From Neofusicoccum parvum (Eukaryota; Ascomycota; Dothideomycetes; Botryosphaeriales; Botryosphaeriaceae): DNA of 64,000 nucleotides. The stretch is taken from assembly GCA_020912385.1 (NCBI GenBank), contig CP087211.1, positions 682,001-746,000 on the forward strand. Direction: 5' to 3'. The notes under the pieces are model-generated. The model worked only from the letters and a program-made list of their open reading frames with translations, was not told the DNA's origin and made no database searches. The translations under genes and the position numbers were made by a program. Each line of letters begins with the position of its first letter. Position 1 is the first letter of the stretch. Positions 55,393-64,000 of this stretch are shown in pieces.

Positions 55393-56384
55393 ATGGCCAG
55401 CGACGGATACCTCGCTAAGCCGAGCGGCGAATGCTGCCTCAAAGGCACATTGCACAGTGGCGAGGCACGTGGTGTTTTTGAAACGATTGCTGACGTCGAG
55501 ACATACATCTCTAAACCGCCGGCGGACAAGGCGAACGGACACATCCTGCTGTACTTTCCAGACGTGTGGGGCATGTTCCCAAACGGCCTCCTCGTCATGG
55601 ACGCTTTCGCAGATGCCGGCTATCTCACACTGGGCCTTGACTACTTCCAGGGCGTATGGCACTACTGCTCCAAGTTATTTTTGCAAGCGGCTCGCTGAGT
55701 GCGCACATCAGGATCCCGTGTGGAAGCACCGCAAGAACCGTCATGATAAATCGGACCCCACATTCGATTACGAGGCTTGGAAGAGCAAGCACGCCGCCTT
55801 CGGAGACGCCGCCGTGCCGAAGTGGGTGGATGCTGTGAAGGCGCAGTACGGGAGCTCTGGCACCAAGTACGCGTGCGTGGGCTATTGCTGGGGAGCACCG
55901 TACGTGTGCGATGAGCTCGCGCGTGATACAGTAACGGCTGGTGCATTCGCTCATCCTGCGCGTCTCAAGGAGGAGCATTTCTCACGGATCAACAGTACGT
56001 GTTTTCATTGCTTTCTTAATACCACATAGTTCTTGGTCACCAAGAATGCGCGCATGCGCACGTCGTGTTAATGCATTAAGAAGCTGACGAGACACCTGCA
56101 GAGCCTCTTTTTCTGTCTTGCTCCGAAATAGACCACACTTTCGACGTAGCTTCCAGACGGCGAGCATTAGACATATTGCAAGAGGGAAAAAAGACGTGGC
56201 ATGTTCAGCTATTTTCTGGTGTTGAGCATGGCTTTGCTCTGCGGGGTGACCCCGACGACCCTTACCAACGTATGCTGATACCTGCGGATCCATCAATTCG
56301 TAACACTGATATGATATTGCAGGCTGGGCGAAAGAGCAGAGTCTCAGGGGTATTATAGAGTGGTTCAATCTTTGGCTCTCCTAA
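55393..56384 (+). CDS. Dienelactone hydrolase family protein
   Basis: Alpha/beta hydrolase of the carboxymethylenebutenolidase type; relatives open the lactone ring of dienelactones in aromatic catabolism. 257 residues from four exons: 55393-55653, 55712-55994, 56102-56269 and 56323-56384. The nucleophile is Cys146 in GYCWG, followed after splicing by the Asp region (LSCSEIDHTF) and the catalytic His in GVEHGFALRG, so the Cys-Asp-His triad is complete. The N-terminal ECCLKGTLHSGE and the segment DPVWKHRKNRHDK fit fungal members. The start is the ATG at 55393; the frame is open upstream and hydrophobic but has no ATG. Divergent from the transporter across 474 bp, which suggests uptake and hydrolysis of the same class of compound. 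Confidence 0.92.
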
Positions 56385-57799
56385 TGATGCTGGGAGAAAC
56401 GATCTTGAGCTTGGATGGGACCGCCATGAGTTCTGCCTTGCACATGGGGCGGGCTGTTTTGGCTGCTCTTGTCAACATTATGATTATCTACAATACCTAT
56501 CGAAATCGTCTCGCCCTTCGCTTTAATATTTCTATCCATGCGTCAGTTCTATCCACGGAATCCTTCGGCACCCCCTTATTCTCGTAACCACAGACAAGAC
56601 AAAGCAGACCAGCCTTGTCAACGCAGGTCAACATTCAACCAAGATCTTCAGTCAGTCTCTTCTCAAGCAAGCCTCCTAGCCGTTAAGTATGACAAATAGC
56701 ACGAAGCTCACCACCGCTCTTACTGATCTCTCTGTTTTGTCTGATTGACCACCTCCCTCGCATCAGTAACGCGCGCATAATACTCGTGGCCAGAACACCG
56801 ATCACGCCCAGGAAATCCATCAGCAACCGTTTACAAGAAGTAAAATTTGGATGATTGCGCGCTCGACACATGGATGTCTCATACGACGCATCCAGTGTAT
56901 AGAGGTACCATGATGGGTCGTGAAAGAAATAGTAGAACAGGAAGAGATGCCGCAGATCAATACAACGCGTTAAAAAGCAAGGCATCTGCATGGTTAACTG
57001 AAGTTTTCATGCGGATGGCTATGGTGATCTATTCAAGGTGCTTCTGCATCTGGTAGGATGTTCGAACTGTCAGTAAGCGATATTTATTTCAGTGGCAGCT
57101 GTCCGCATTTTTTGTGGCCGATTGTGATTAAGTTTCGAAAAACTTTCTGGATAGCTTCAACTCAGAAGAAGATACGTGTATATTCAGCGAATAGATAAGG
57201 AATGGATTGGATGTGTCCTGGCACTTGGGAGAGAAGAGGAGCAAAGAAAGACGCCGCCGCCTGGGTATCTACAAAGGAAACTCCGCCGATTGCCTGACGC
57301 CAAAGACTAAAAGAAAGTCTTAGTTGAAATAACCAAAAAAAACCTTAAAAATGAATGGCAATTTTGCAAACTGCTGAAATGATCATGAAAGACTGTCGCG
57401 GTGTTGTTCGATCTGTTGATCTCGCTTTGAACCTTTGGTGCCTCGAATCGAGGCGGAAGTATTGGTGCAATTCCCCCAGTTCGTGTTCGGGGAGTAGATG
57501 CCTATTCCGGTAACGAAGAACGAAACGAGACTGCCGTAAGTCCACTGGAGCGACCTTTATCGGCATATAGCCCTGTATGGAGCCGTTCCGGGGGAGGCAG
57601 GCTTCTCCCTTTTCCTTGGGGGCCATCAAAACGCAGCAGAATGCTGCAGCTCCACAGAGCCTGGCGAAGAACCTCGACCCGTTACGGGCAAATAGAAATG
57701 GACAGAGTCCGTTGCGTGGGGCCAGATCGTCCCGGACACCCCGGGCCCACTCGTCGTGATTTCGGCCTTCTCGCGACCAACAATCTCCGGCTCGCTCCG
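56385..57799. other. Gene-free interval
   Basis: 1.4 kb between the convergent dienelactone hydrolase and F-box-like genes. Open frames are short and lack motifs. Nothing recognised. Confidence 0.45.
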
Positions 57800-58669
57800 T
57801 CACACCCATGGATTCTCCCTCTGGATCGTCCGCAAGATCCTCACCCACAGCCTCCAATACATGCCCGTGCCCCTCCCCAAGCACTCGTCGTACGTGCAGA
57901 GCAGCGCGCTCCGGGTCGAATGCACCGTCTCCGGATTCTTTCCGTGCTTCCGGATCAAGCCGCGCCAGTACTTGCTCGTCTTGCGCATGCTGACAAGACT
58001 CTCGACGTCCAGGTAGCCCGTGATCTGCAGCTGGACGTCGACGGGCAGGCGCACAGTAAGTCGGTCCTTCTTGTACTGCGTGACCAGGCTGCGCCAGTAC
58101 TGCGAGACGCCGCGCATGCGGCGGGCGGAGTCGGCGTCCAGGTGGCCGATGAGCTCGAGGTGCAGCTCGGCGGGGAGGCGTTCCAGGCGGTTGGCGGGCG
58201 GGAGGATGGAGCTCATGCGCGAGGAGAAGACGGATGCGGGTGAGAAGACACGGAAGGAGAAGAGGGAGGCCGGTGAGGCGAGGCGGAATGGGTCATCGCC
58301 TGTGTCGCGGGACGGGATGCTGATGCTAGTTAAACCCCTCCGTTTGCGGCAGGGCTCCTTGGCCTTGGAAATGGATCCCGCGGCGGAGCATCGGAAGGAG
58401 AAATCGGATGCTACTGAAGCAATGCTGAATGTAGATTCTCCTCTGGAATGGCCTGAGGATGCGCCGATTCTGGTGAAGCCGGTAGGCGTGATGTCGCCAT
58501 CGCTACTGGTGGGATCGAAGGCAGAAAATCTGAATGAGAATTCGGACGCGGGCGAAGATATCCCGAATGAGCCGTTCGTGGGCTCTTGCGGGCCTGTTTG
58601 GAGTTTGGCCAGGGTGGTTCTAGGATCCACCTTGGTAGGCGGCGATTCAAGGTCGTTGTTGAGAGCCAT
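57800..58669 (-). CDS. F-box-like protein
   Basis: Intronless frame of 289 residues. An F-box-type segment starts near residue 162 (ERLPAELHLELIGHLDADS, then MRGVSQYWRSLV). A second, similar segment follows within about 40 residues (RLPVDVQLQITGYLDVES, then MRKTSKYWRGLI), so the domain looks duplicated. The first 150 residues are Ser/Phe-rich with repeated SPASxFSFR-like units (ASEFSFRFS, ASDFSFRCS, ASLFSFRVF), probably disordered. F-box proteins usually bring substrates to SCF ubiquitin ligases through Skp1, but this is only inferred here. The strong repeat periodicity supports a real protein; the frame has no other check. Confidence 0.68.
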   Translation of the reverse strand: MALNNDLESPPTKVDPRTTLAKLQTGPQEPTNGSFGISSPASEFSFRFSAFDPTSSDGDITPTGFTRIGASSGHSRGESTFSIASVASDFSFRCSAAGSISKAKEPCRKRRGLTSISIPSRDTGDDPFRLASPASLFSFRVFSPASVFSSRMSSILPPANRLERLPAELHLELIGHLDADSARRMRGVSQYWRSLVTQYKKDRLTVRLPVDVQLQITGYLDVESLVSMRKTSKYWRGLIRKHGKNPETVHSTRSALLCTYDECLGRGTGMYWRLWVRILRTIQRENPWV

Positions 58670-59241
58670 AGCAACTATGTGATGCGGGTAGTAGTGTCCA
58701 GAAAATTAGCATCGTAGAGTAGCAAGCGATAAGAGCACCCGTATCAAGGCGTTGGGTGTGAGGAAGTTCAGAAGACCAAAGCGCTGGGGCGTGTATATGG
58801 AGATTCGTTAAAGGCAGGAAAAGGAGTAAACAATCTCGAACGGATCATCCGGAGGCCCCGTACGCACCGCCTGATTGATACTGAAACTTAAATAACGGTT
58901 TGCGAATTCAAGACTCCGCCGCCGCAAGGTGCGCGCTGCGCATCGTTCCGCTGATCGCTCTATGGTATTGCGCATGATGGTATTGCGCGCGGATAAAACA
59001 AATTTGCGAGCTGAGCTGTTTCGCACGTCAGCATGAAGTGAGGCTTGTTTCCAGCGCTATTTTTAGTCGATACGGAAACGCATGCCACATATACGAAGCC
59101 AATTGCACAGGCGTGTACTCTACACCCGTATGGGTGGTGTTTGCTATATATCCTCAGTCTGGGTATGTGGTGGATCTGTCATTAAATAATCATTATGCAA
59201 CCAGCCGAGCAAACCTGCTCCCGAAAACACCGGAAAAGAAA
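58670..59241. other. Spacer upstream of the F-box-like gene
   Basis: 572 bp holding the F-box-like promoter and the YKT6 3' untranslated region. A direct repeat of TGGTATTGCGCATGA-type sequence lies near 58961-58988. No gene seen. Confidence 0.45.
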
Positions 59242-60066
59242 TTACATAACAATGCAGCAGGAGTTCTGCTTCTTCGCCTATCGTGTAGATCGCGTTAGTG
59301 GCGGGCCAACACAGAAAGATAAGACATGGGGGTGGGCGTACCTGTGTGTAGAACATCTTGCTCTGGGCGCTCAGGCCATCGCTCTTCTGCACGAGGCTGT
59401 CGAGCTTCTCTCCTCGCTCCAGCACGCTCTCAATGGTCTTGTGCAGCACGATCTTGGTCTCATCCAGTTCCTTCTGGATCTTCATGATGCTGTCGGCCTG
59501 CTGCGGGTCCTGGTACTTGACAATGTATTCCTTGAGCTCGGGGTACGGGCACGCGGCATCGGAGGCGGTGAAGACATTGCGAGGGTACTTGTTCAGAAAC
59601 TCGTCGACGACTTTGGAGAGGAGCTGGTGGGCAACGAGGGCGGGGTATTCGTGGTCGGTGATGATGATGCCGGCGATACCCTCGGTGCGGCCGTACGCGT
59701 GGAAGGTGTACGCTAGGCTCCCAATCAGCAGTCATCCGGGAGACAGTGGGGAAAGATGGCCTACATTGCTCCTCAACGTCCTGGCGCTGTCCGGGTTGTG
59801 TCCTCTCGGCAACCGTCTTGCTGAACAGCGTCATGAACTCGCCGATGCTAGCCAGGAGATCAGTACGGCACGCGACGGCCGGGGGCAGGCGGGGTGGGCA
59901 GAGGCGCACCTTGTGCGGGTGAAGCGCGAGTAGCTGCTGAGCTCGCGCTCGGAGCAGAGCTCGACGGCAGGCTTCTGCTCGTTCTTGAGGATCTGGACAT
60001 GCGACGTCAGCGAAGTAGCGCGCCAGCACAAAGCGGGGGCCGTACGCCGATGTAGAGGATCTTCAT
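59242..60066 (-). CDS. YKT6: R-SNARE YKT6, prenylated longin SNARE
   Basis: Lipid-anchored SNARE in Golgi, endosome, vacuole and autophagosome fusion. Five exons, 60066-60046, 59992-59910, 59847-59765, 59712-59342 and 59277-59242, give 197 residues, close to the usual 200. The first exon is only seven codons (MKILYIG). The longin domain covers about residues 1-125 ([17 protein letters not shown], then [14 protein letters not shown]). The SNARE motif runs about 133-187 ([20 protein letters not shown]) with the central Arg that makes it an R-SNARE. The last exon encodes [10 protein letters not shown]: a CAAX box for farnesylation preceded by a Cys for palmitoylation, as in yeast. Divergent from the SLH1-type helicase. 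Confidence 0.97.
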
Positions 60067-60464
60067 GGTGGCGGTGGTGGGCGGGCAAACGTCGAGAGCT
60101 GGGCTTGAGGAGTCGCTGGTGGCAGGGCCTTGAAGAGTGAGAGCGGTAGGGAGGATGTTCGGTCTGAAACGCAGAGGTATGAGCGGGATACTTGGCGGCC
60201 TGGGAGTCGGGAGCTCGTGCAGCCCTGGCCGGAAGCGCGACATCCCGGTCCGGCAGGCGGTGAGTCGATAAGCCAAGCCGCGCCCCGCCACCCACCGCCG
60301 CGGGGGATTTGCACCGTTTGCCGCCGCCGTGTGACTCTGTCATCGCTGCTGCGACGCTGCCTAGAGTGCAGTCCCGTTACCTGCCCGTGACATTTGACGT
60401 CCTCACCCTGTTCTTCTCCCCGCCATCCCTGCACCACCACACCCACTGGACCCGCCTTGCCACC
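60067..60464. promoter_or_regulatory. Shared divergent promoter, YKT6 and SLH1-type helicase
   Basis: 398 bp between the two start codons, GC-rich with pyrimidine-rich tracts toward the helicase. A close divergent pair of conserved genes; no site assigned. Confidence 0.55.
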
Positions 60465-63400
60465 ATGTCGCCCGCCTTGGACGTTGCCGAATCGCGCTGG
60501 CTTGCGCAGCTGGCCGAGATGCGCGCTGCCATCGCCGAGCTGAAGCTGCCTCAGAAAAACGGGGACGCTCCCGTGTATGGCGCCGACATCGACATTGACG
60601 ACGACGACCTCTCGGGAACCGCCAGCGGCGACGACATCTGGGACCTCGTCAGCGATGGAGAAAGCGCAGATTACAGCAGCGACCAGTTTGACGGCGCCGG
60701 CTCGCTCCCCGCTGACGCTGGTCCCGCCGGTCCGATTTACAGCCAGAGTTGGCTCGGCCAGCAGTGCGCTCAGGTGGCCCTGCGAGGCTCTGGCCTGGAT
60801 GCTCAAACTCTCCAGGACCAGATTATGGCACTTCTAGGCTCTGACAGCAACGATGAGGAGCTTCAAATGATGCTTGCAGACATCGTCGGCTACGGAGAGC
60901 TTGATCTCGTGGCTGATCTCATTGGCCACCGTAAGCAGATCACCAAGTCTGCGCAAGAAGAGGCGCAGCGAAGCGGCATCTTCGGTCGCCTGCAAACCAA
61001 GCAGGAGAGGGAAGAGGCGCTCCGGAGGCAGGACCATGAACACAAGACTGCGGCATTGGCACCCTCTGTTGACCGAGGTGGGGACCAGTACCCCCATGTC
61101 TACAAAGCACACGATGCCGGCAATACCCTTTCCGCTTTTGGAAAGAAGTATTCCCTTCCGATTGGCTCGAAGAGGGAAGACAACGACAAGTTCGAGGAGT
61201 ACTCGATTCCCGCTGCACGTGTTGGTACGCTGGGTACTGGCCAGAAATTGGTCAAGATCAGTGATTTAGATGGCCTTTGCAGAAGGACCTTCAAAGGATA
61301 CCAGACGCTTAACCGCATGCAGAGTCTAGTCTATCCAGTTGCATACAGGACTAGCGAGAACATGCTCATTTGTGCTCCTACTGGTGCCGGTAAGACAGAT
61401 GCGGCCATGCTTACGATCCTGAATACTGTGGCCAAGAACATCATCCCGAGCCCGTGGGAAGAGCCTGATGCTACCGACTTCGTTGTTCAGACCGATGAAT
61501 TCAAGATCGTCTACGTTGCTCCGATGAAGGCTCTTGCTGCCGAAATCGTTGAGAAGCTTGGGAAGCGACTTGCCTGGCTCGGTATTCAGGTTCGTGAGCT
61601 GACTGGAGACATGCACCTCACGAAGGCGGAAATCGTCGCAACGCAAATCATTGTGACGACCCCAGAGAAATGGGACGTGGTTACGCGCAAGAGCACCGGC
61701 GATACAGAATTGGTGCAAAAGGTCCGCCTACTCATCATCGATGAGGTCCACATGCTGCACGACGAGCGTGGTGCCGTGCTGGAGTCTCTTGTTGCACGTA
61801 CACAGAGACAGGTCGAGAGCACGCAGTCTCTCATCCGGATCGTTGGTTTGTCCGCCACTCTGCCGAACTACATCGACGTCTCGGATTTCCTCAAAGTCAA
61901 CCGTATGGCTGGACTATTCTACTTTGATGCTTCCTTCAGGCCCGTCCCGCTCGAGCAACACTTCATCGGAGTCAAAGGAAAGCCTGGTTCCGGGAAGTCC
62001 AGAGACAATCTGGACCATGTGTCCTTTGAAAAGGTCAAGGAAATGCTTCAAGTGGGGCATCAAGTCATGGTGTTTGTTCATTCTCGCAAAGATACCTTCA
62101 AGACTGCCAAGATCCTTTGGGAGAAGGCTATGGAAGACGGATGCACGGAATTGTTTGACCCATCCGGGCATCCCGATTACGACTTGGCTGTGCGAGACAT
62201 GAAGTCTTCCAAAGGCCGAGATCTCCGCGAATTGCTACCCAAGGGTATGGGAACACACCATGCCGGAATGCCCAGATCAGACCGCAATCTCATCGAGCGC
62301 CTTTTTGGATCCGGAGTCCTCAAAGTCCTATGCTGTACGGCCACGCTTGCCTGGGGTGTGAACTTGCCTGCCGCCGCAGTCGTCATCAAAGGAACCCAGC
62401 TGTACAGCGCGCAGGAAGGTAAATTCGTTGATGTCGGAATTCTCGACGTGCTGCAAATTTTTGGTCGTGCTGGTCGACCCCAATTCGAGGATACCGGTAT
62501 TGGCTTCATTTGCACGACCCATGACAAGCTCCAGCACTATCTTACGGCTGTCACTCAGCAGCAGCCCATTGAGTCAAACTTCTCCAAGAGGCTCATCGAT
62601 AATCTTAATGCCGAAATCTCCTTGGGCACTGTCACTTCTGTGCCGGAAGCAGTAACCTGGCTGGGTTACTCTTACCTCTTCGTTCGTATGCAACGAAACC
62701 CTCATGCCTATGGAATCGACTGGCTTGAAATCAGCAACGACTCGCAATTGGTAGAGCGACGAACGAAGCTAATCACCGATGCTGCACGAGTTCTTCAACA
62801 AAGCCAGATGATTGTCTTTAACGAGACCACAGGTGAGTTGAAGGCAAAGGATGTTGGTCGCATTGCTAGCCAGTACTATATCCTTCAGACTAGTGTTGAA
62901 ATCTTCAACACTATGATGCGGGCGCAGGCTTCGGAAGCAGATGTGCTCAAGATGATCAGTATGAGCGGTGAATTTGACAACATCCAATCCCGCGAGTCCG
63001 AAGAAAAGGAGCTTCTCCGGTTGAAGGAGGATGAGTTCATCACTCCCTGCGATATCGAAGGTGGCGTGGGAACACCGCACTCGAAGACGAACATCCTACT
63101 TCAAGGCTACATTTCGAAGGCACGCTTGGAAGACTATACGCTGCAGTCGGACACTAACTACGTTGCGCAAAACGCCACTCGTATCTGCCGAGCTCTCTTT
63201 ATGATTGCTTTGAACAGGCGCTGGGGCCATCAGTGCCTGGTCTTGTTGTCACTGTGCAAGTCCATCGAGAGACAGGTTTGGCCGTTTGAGCATCCATTCC
63301 ATCAATTCGACCTCCCGCGGCCCGTCATAAGGAACCTGGACGAAAAGAGCTCGGTATCTTCTGTTGAAGCACTCCGAGACATGGAACCGGCAGAGATTGG

Positions 63401-64000
63401 CCAGCTCGTACACAACAACAAGATGGGACACACCATTAGCAAGCTTCTCGATAACTTCCCTACGCTGAGTGTCGAGGCAGAAATCGCTCCCTTGAACCGC
63501 GACGTCTTGCGAATTCGTTTGTACCTTACTCCGGAATTCCGATGGAACGACCGCCATCATGGCTCGTCAGAGTCGTACTGGATCTGGGTGGAGAATTCTG
63601 AGACGTCTGAGATCTACCACCACGAATACTTCATTCTCTCCCGAAGGAAGCTCTACGATGAGCATGAACTCAACTTCACCATCCCTCTCTCTGACCCTCT
63701 GCCGTCCCAGATCTACGTTCGCGCGGTCTCGGATAGGTGGCTCGGTGCTGAGACTGTCACACCCGTCTCCTTCCAGCATCTTATCAGGCCGGACACCGAG
63801 AGCGTGTACACCGACCTTCTCAATCTCCAGCCGCTACCCATCTCTGCCTTGAAAAATCCTCTCCTTGAAGAGATATACGGTCAACGATTCCAGTTCTTCA
63901 ATCCCATGCAAACACAGCTCTTCCATTGCCTATACCACACCTCCGCAAATGTGCTCCTTGGTTCGCCTACCGGATCGGGAAAGACCGTTGCATGCGAGTT
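60465..64000 (+). CDS. SLH1: SLH1/ASCC3-type Ski2-like RNA helicase, N-terminal half
   Basis: Large superfamily 2 helicase with two helicase cassettes; yeast Slh1 (Rqt2) and human ASCC3 belong to the complex that splits collided ribosomes. The frame opens at 60465 and stays open for 1,178 codons to the window edge, with no intron seen. Cassette 1 is complete: APTGAGKTDAA (Walker A, near 305), the DEVHMLHDERG box (about 425), SATLPNYIDV, FVHSRKDT, and GRAGRPQF. A Sec63-type region follows (from about residue 770). The second Walker A, GSPTGSGKTVACE, begins at the very end. The N-terminus is acidic. Brr2 is the nearest alternative, but its first Walker A lies much further in, so SLH1 is preferred. 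The 3' part is outside the window. Confidence 0.93.
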   Translation, partial: MSPALDVAESRWLAQLAEMRAAIAELKLPQKNGDAPVYGADIDIDDDDLSGTASGDDIWDLVSDGESADYSSDQFDGAGSLPADAGPAGPIYSQSWLGQQCAQVALRGSGLDAQTLQDQIMALLGSDSNDEELQMMLADIVGYGELDLVADLIGHRKQITKSAQEEAQRSGIFGRLQTKQEREEALRRQDHEHKTAALAPSVDRGGDQYPHVYKAHDAGNTLSAFGKKYSLPIGSKREDNDKFEEYSIPAARVGTLGTGQKLVKISDLDGLCRRTFKGYQTLNRMQSLVYPVAYRTSENMLICAPTGAGKTDAAMLTILNTVAKNIIPSPWEEPDATDFVVQTDEFKIVYVAPMKALAAEIVEKLGKRLAWLGIQVRELTGDMHLTKAEIVATQIIVTTPEKWDVVTRKSTGDTELVQKVRLLIIDEVHMLHDERGAVLESLVARTQRQVESTQSLIRIVGLSATLPNYIDVSDFLKVNRMAGLFYFDASFRPVPLEQHFIGVKGKPGSGKSRDNLDHVSFEKVKEMLQVGHQVMVFVHSRKDTFKTAKILWEKAMEDGCTELFDPSGHPDYDLAVRDMKSSKGRDLRELLPKGMGTHHAGMPRSDRNLIERLFGSGVLKVLCCTATLAWGVNLPAAAVVIKGTQLYSAQEGKFVDVGILDVLQIFGRAGRPQFEDTGIGFICTTHDKLQHYLTAVTQQQPIESNFSKRLIDNLNAEISLGTVTSVPEAVTWLGYSYLFVRMQRNPHAYGIDWLEISNDSQLVERRTKLITDAARVLQQSQMIVFNETTGELKAKDVGRIASQYYILQTSVEIFNTMMRAQASEADVLKMISMSGEFDNIQSRESEEKELLRLKEDEFITPCDIEGGVGTPHSKTNILLQGYISKARLEDYTLQSDTNYVAQNATRICRALFMIALNRRWGHQCLVLLSLCKSIERQVWPFEHPFHQFDLPRPVIRNLDEKSSVSSVEALRDMEPAEIGQLVHNNKMGHTISKLLDNFPTLSVEAEIAPLNRDVLRIRLYLTPEFRWNDRHHGSSESYWIWVENSETSEIYHHEYFILSRRKLYDEHELNFTIPLSDPLPSQIYVRAVSDRWLGAETVTPVSFQHLIRPDTESVYTDLLNLQPLPISALKNPLLEEIYGQRFQFFNPMQTQLFHCLYHTSANVLLGSPTGSGKTVACE

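Noticed and set aside
57641..58682. Plus-strand frames over the F-box-like gene
   Set aside because: Antisense shadows; the F-box motif is on the minus strand.
1..64000. CRISPR arrays, bacterial operons or insertion sequences
   Set aside because: No regularly spaced repeats or transposase motifs; the spliced genes are clearly eukaryotic.

Overview
The window looks like nuclear DNA of a filamentous ascomycete (Pezizomycotina). Many genes carry short GT-AG introns, mostly 50 to 80 bp and some with CTAAC-like branch sites. Gene families typical of these fungi are present: two HET-domain proteins, Zn2Cys6 regulators, cytochrome P450s, a secreted GMC oxidoreductase and a DAL5-type permease. No species is assigned. 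I joined exons by eye from splice signals and reading phase; every joined model given stays open, with a length divisible by three.

Region 1 (1-12.4 kb) is GC-rich and gene-poor. It holds one small Cys-containing protein gene (4773-5438, minus) and no other convincing gene. Region 2 (12.4-15.1 kb) holds two divergent housekeeping genes: homoserine dehydrogenase (minus) and a CCDC174-like coiled-coil protein (plus).

Region 3 (15.6-35.2 kb) is the main accessory block. It carries a P450 (minus), a HET-domain gene (plus), a decayed P450 (minus), a second P450 (plus), a Zn2Cys6 regulator (plus), a second HET gene (plus), a secreted GMC oxidoreductase (minus) and a class I terpene synthase (minus). 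Cyclase, two P450s, FAD oxidoreductase and regulator together read as a terpenoid biosynthetic gene cluster with two HET genes interleaved. The product cannot be predicted from sequence.

Region 4 (35.2-44.4 kb) is sparse: a polytopic membrane protein, a short tandem repeat, a small secreted four-Cys protein, and a 3.7 kb gap. Region 5 (44.4-56.4 kb) looks catabolic. It has a carotenoid/stilbene-cleavage-type dioxygenase divergent from a C2H2-C2H2-Zn2Cys6 regulator, then a hotdog thioesterase interrupted by one in-frame TGA, an SDR dehydrogenase, a 14-exon DAL5-family transporter and a dienelactone hydrolase. This could import and degrade an aromatic or apocarotenoid-like compound, but that is inference.

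Region 6 (57.8-64 kb) returns to conserved genes: an F-box-like protein, the SNARE YKT6 (minus), and divergently the N-terminal half of an SLH1/ASCC3-type helicase that runs off the right edge.
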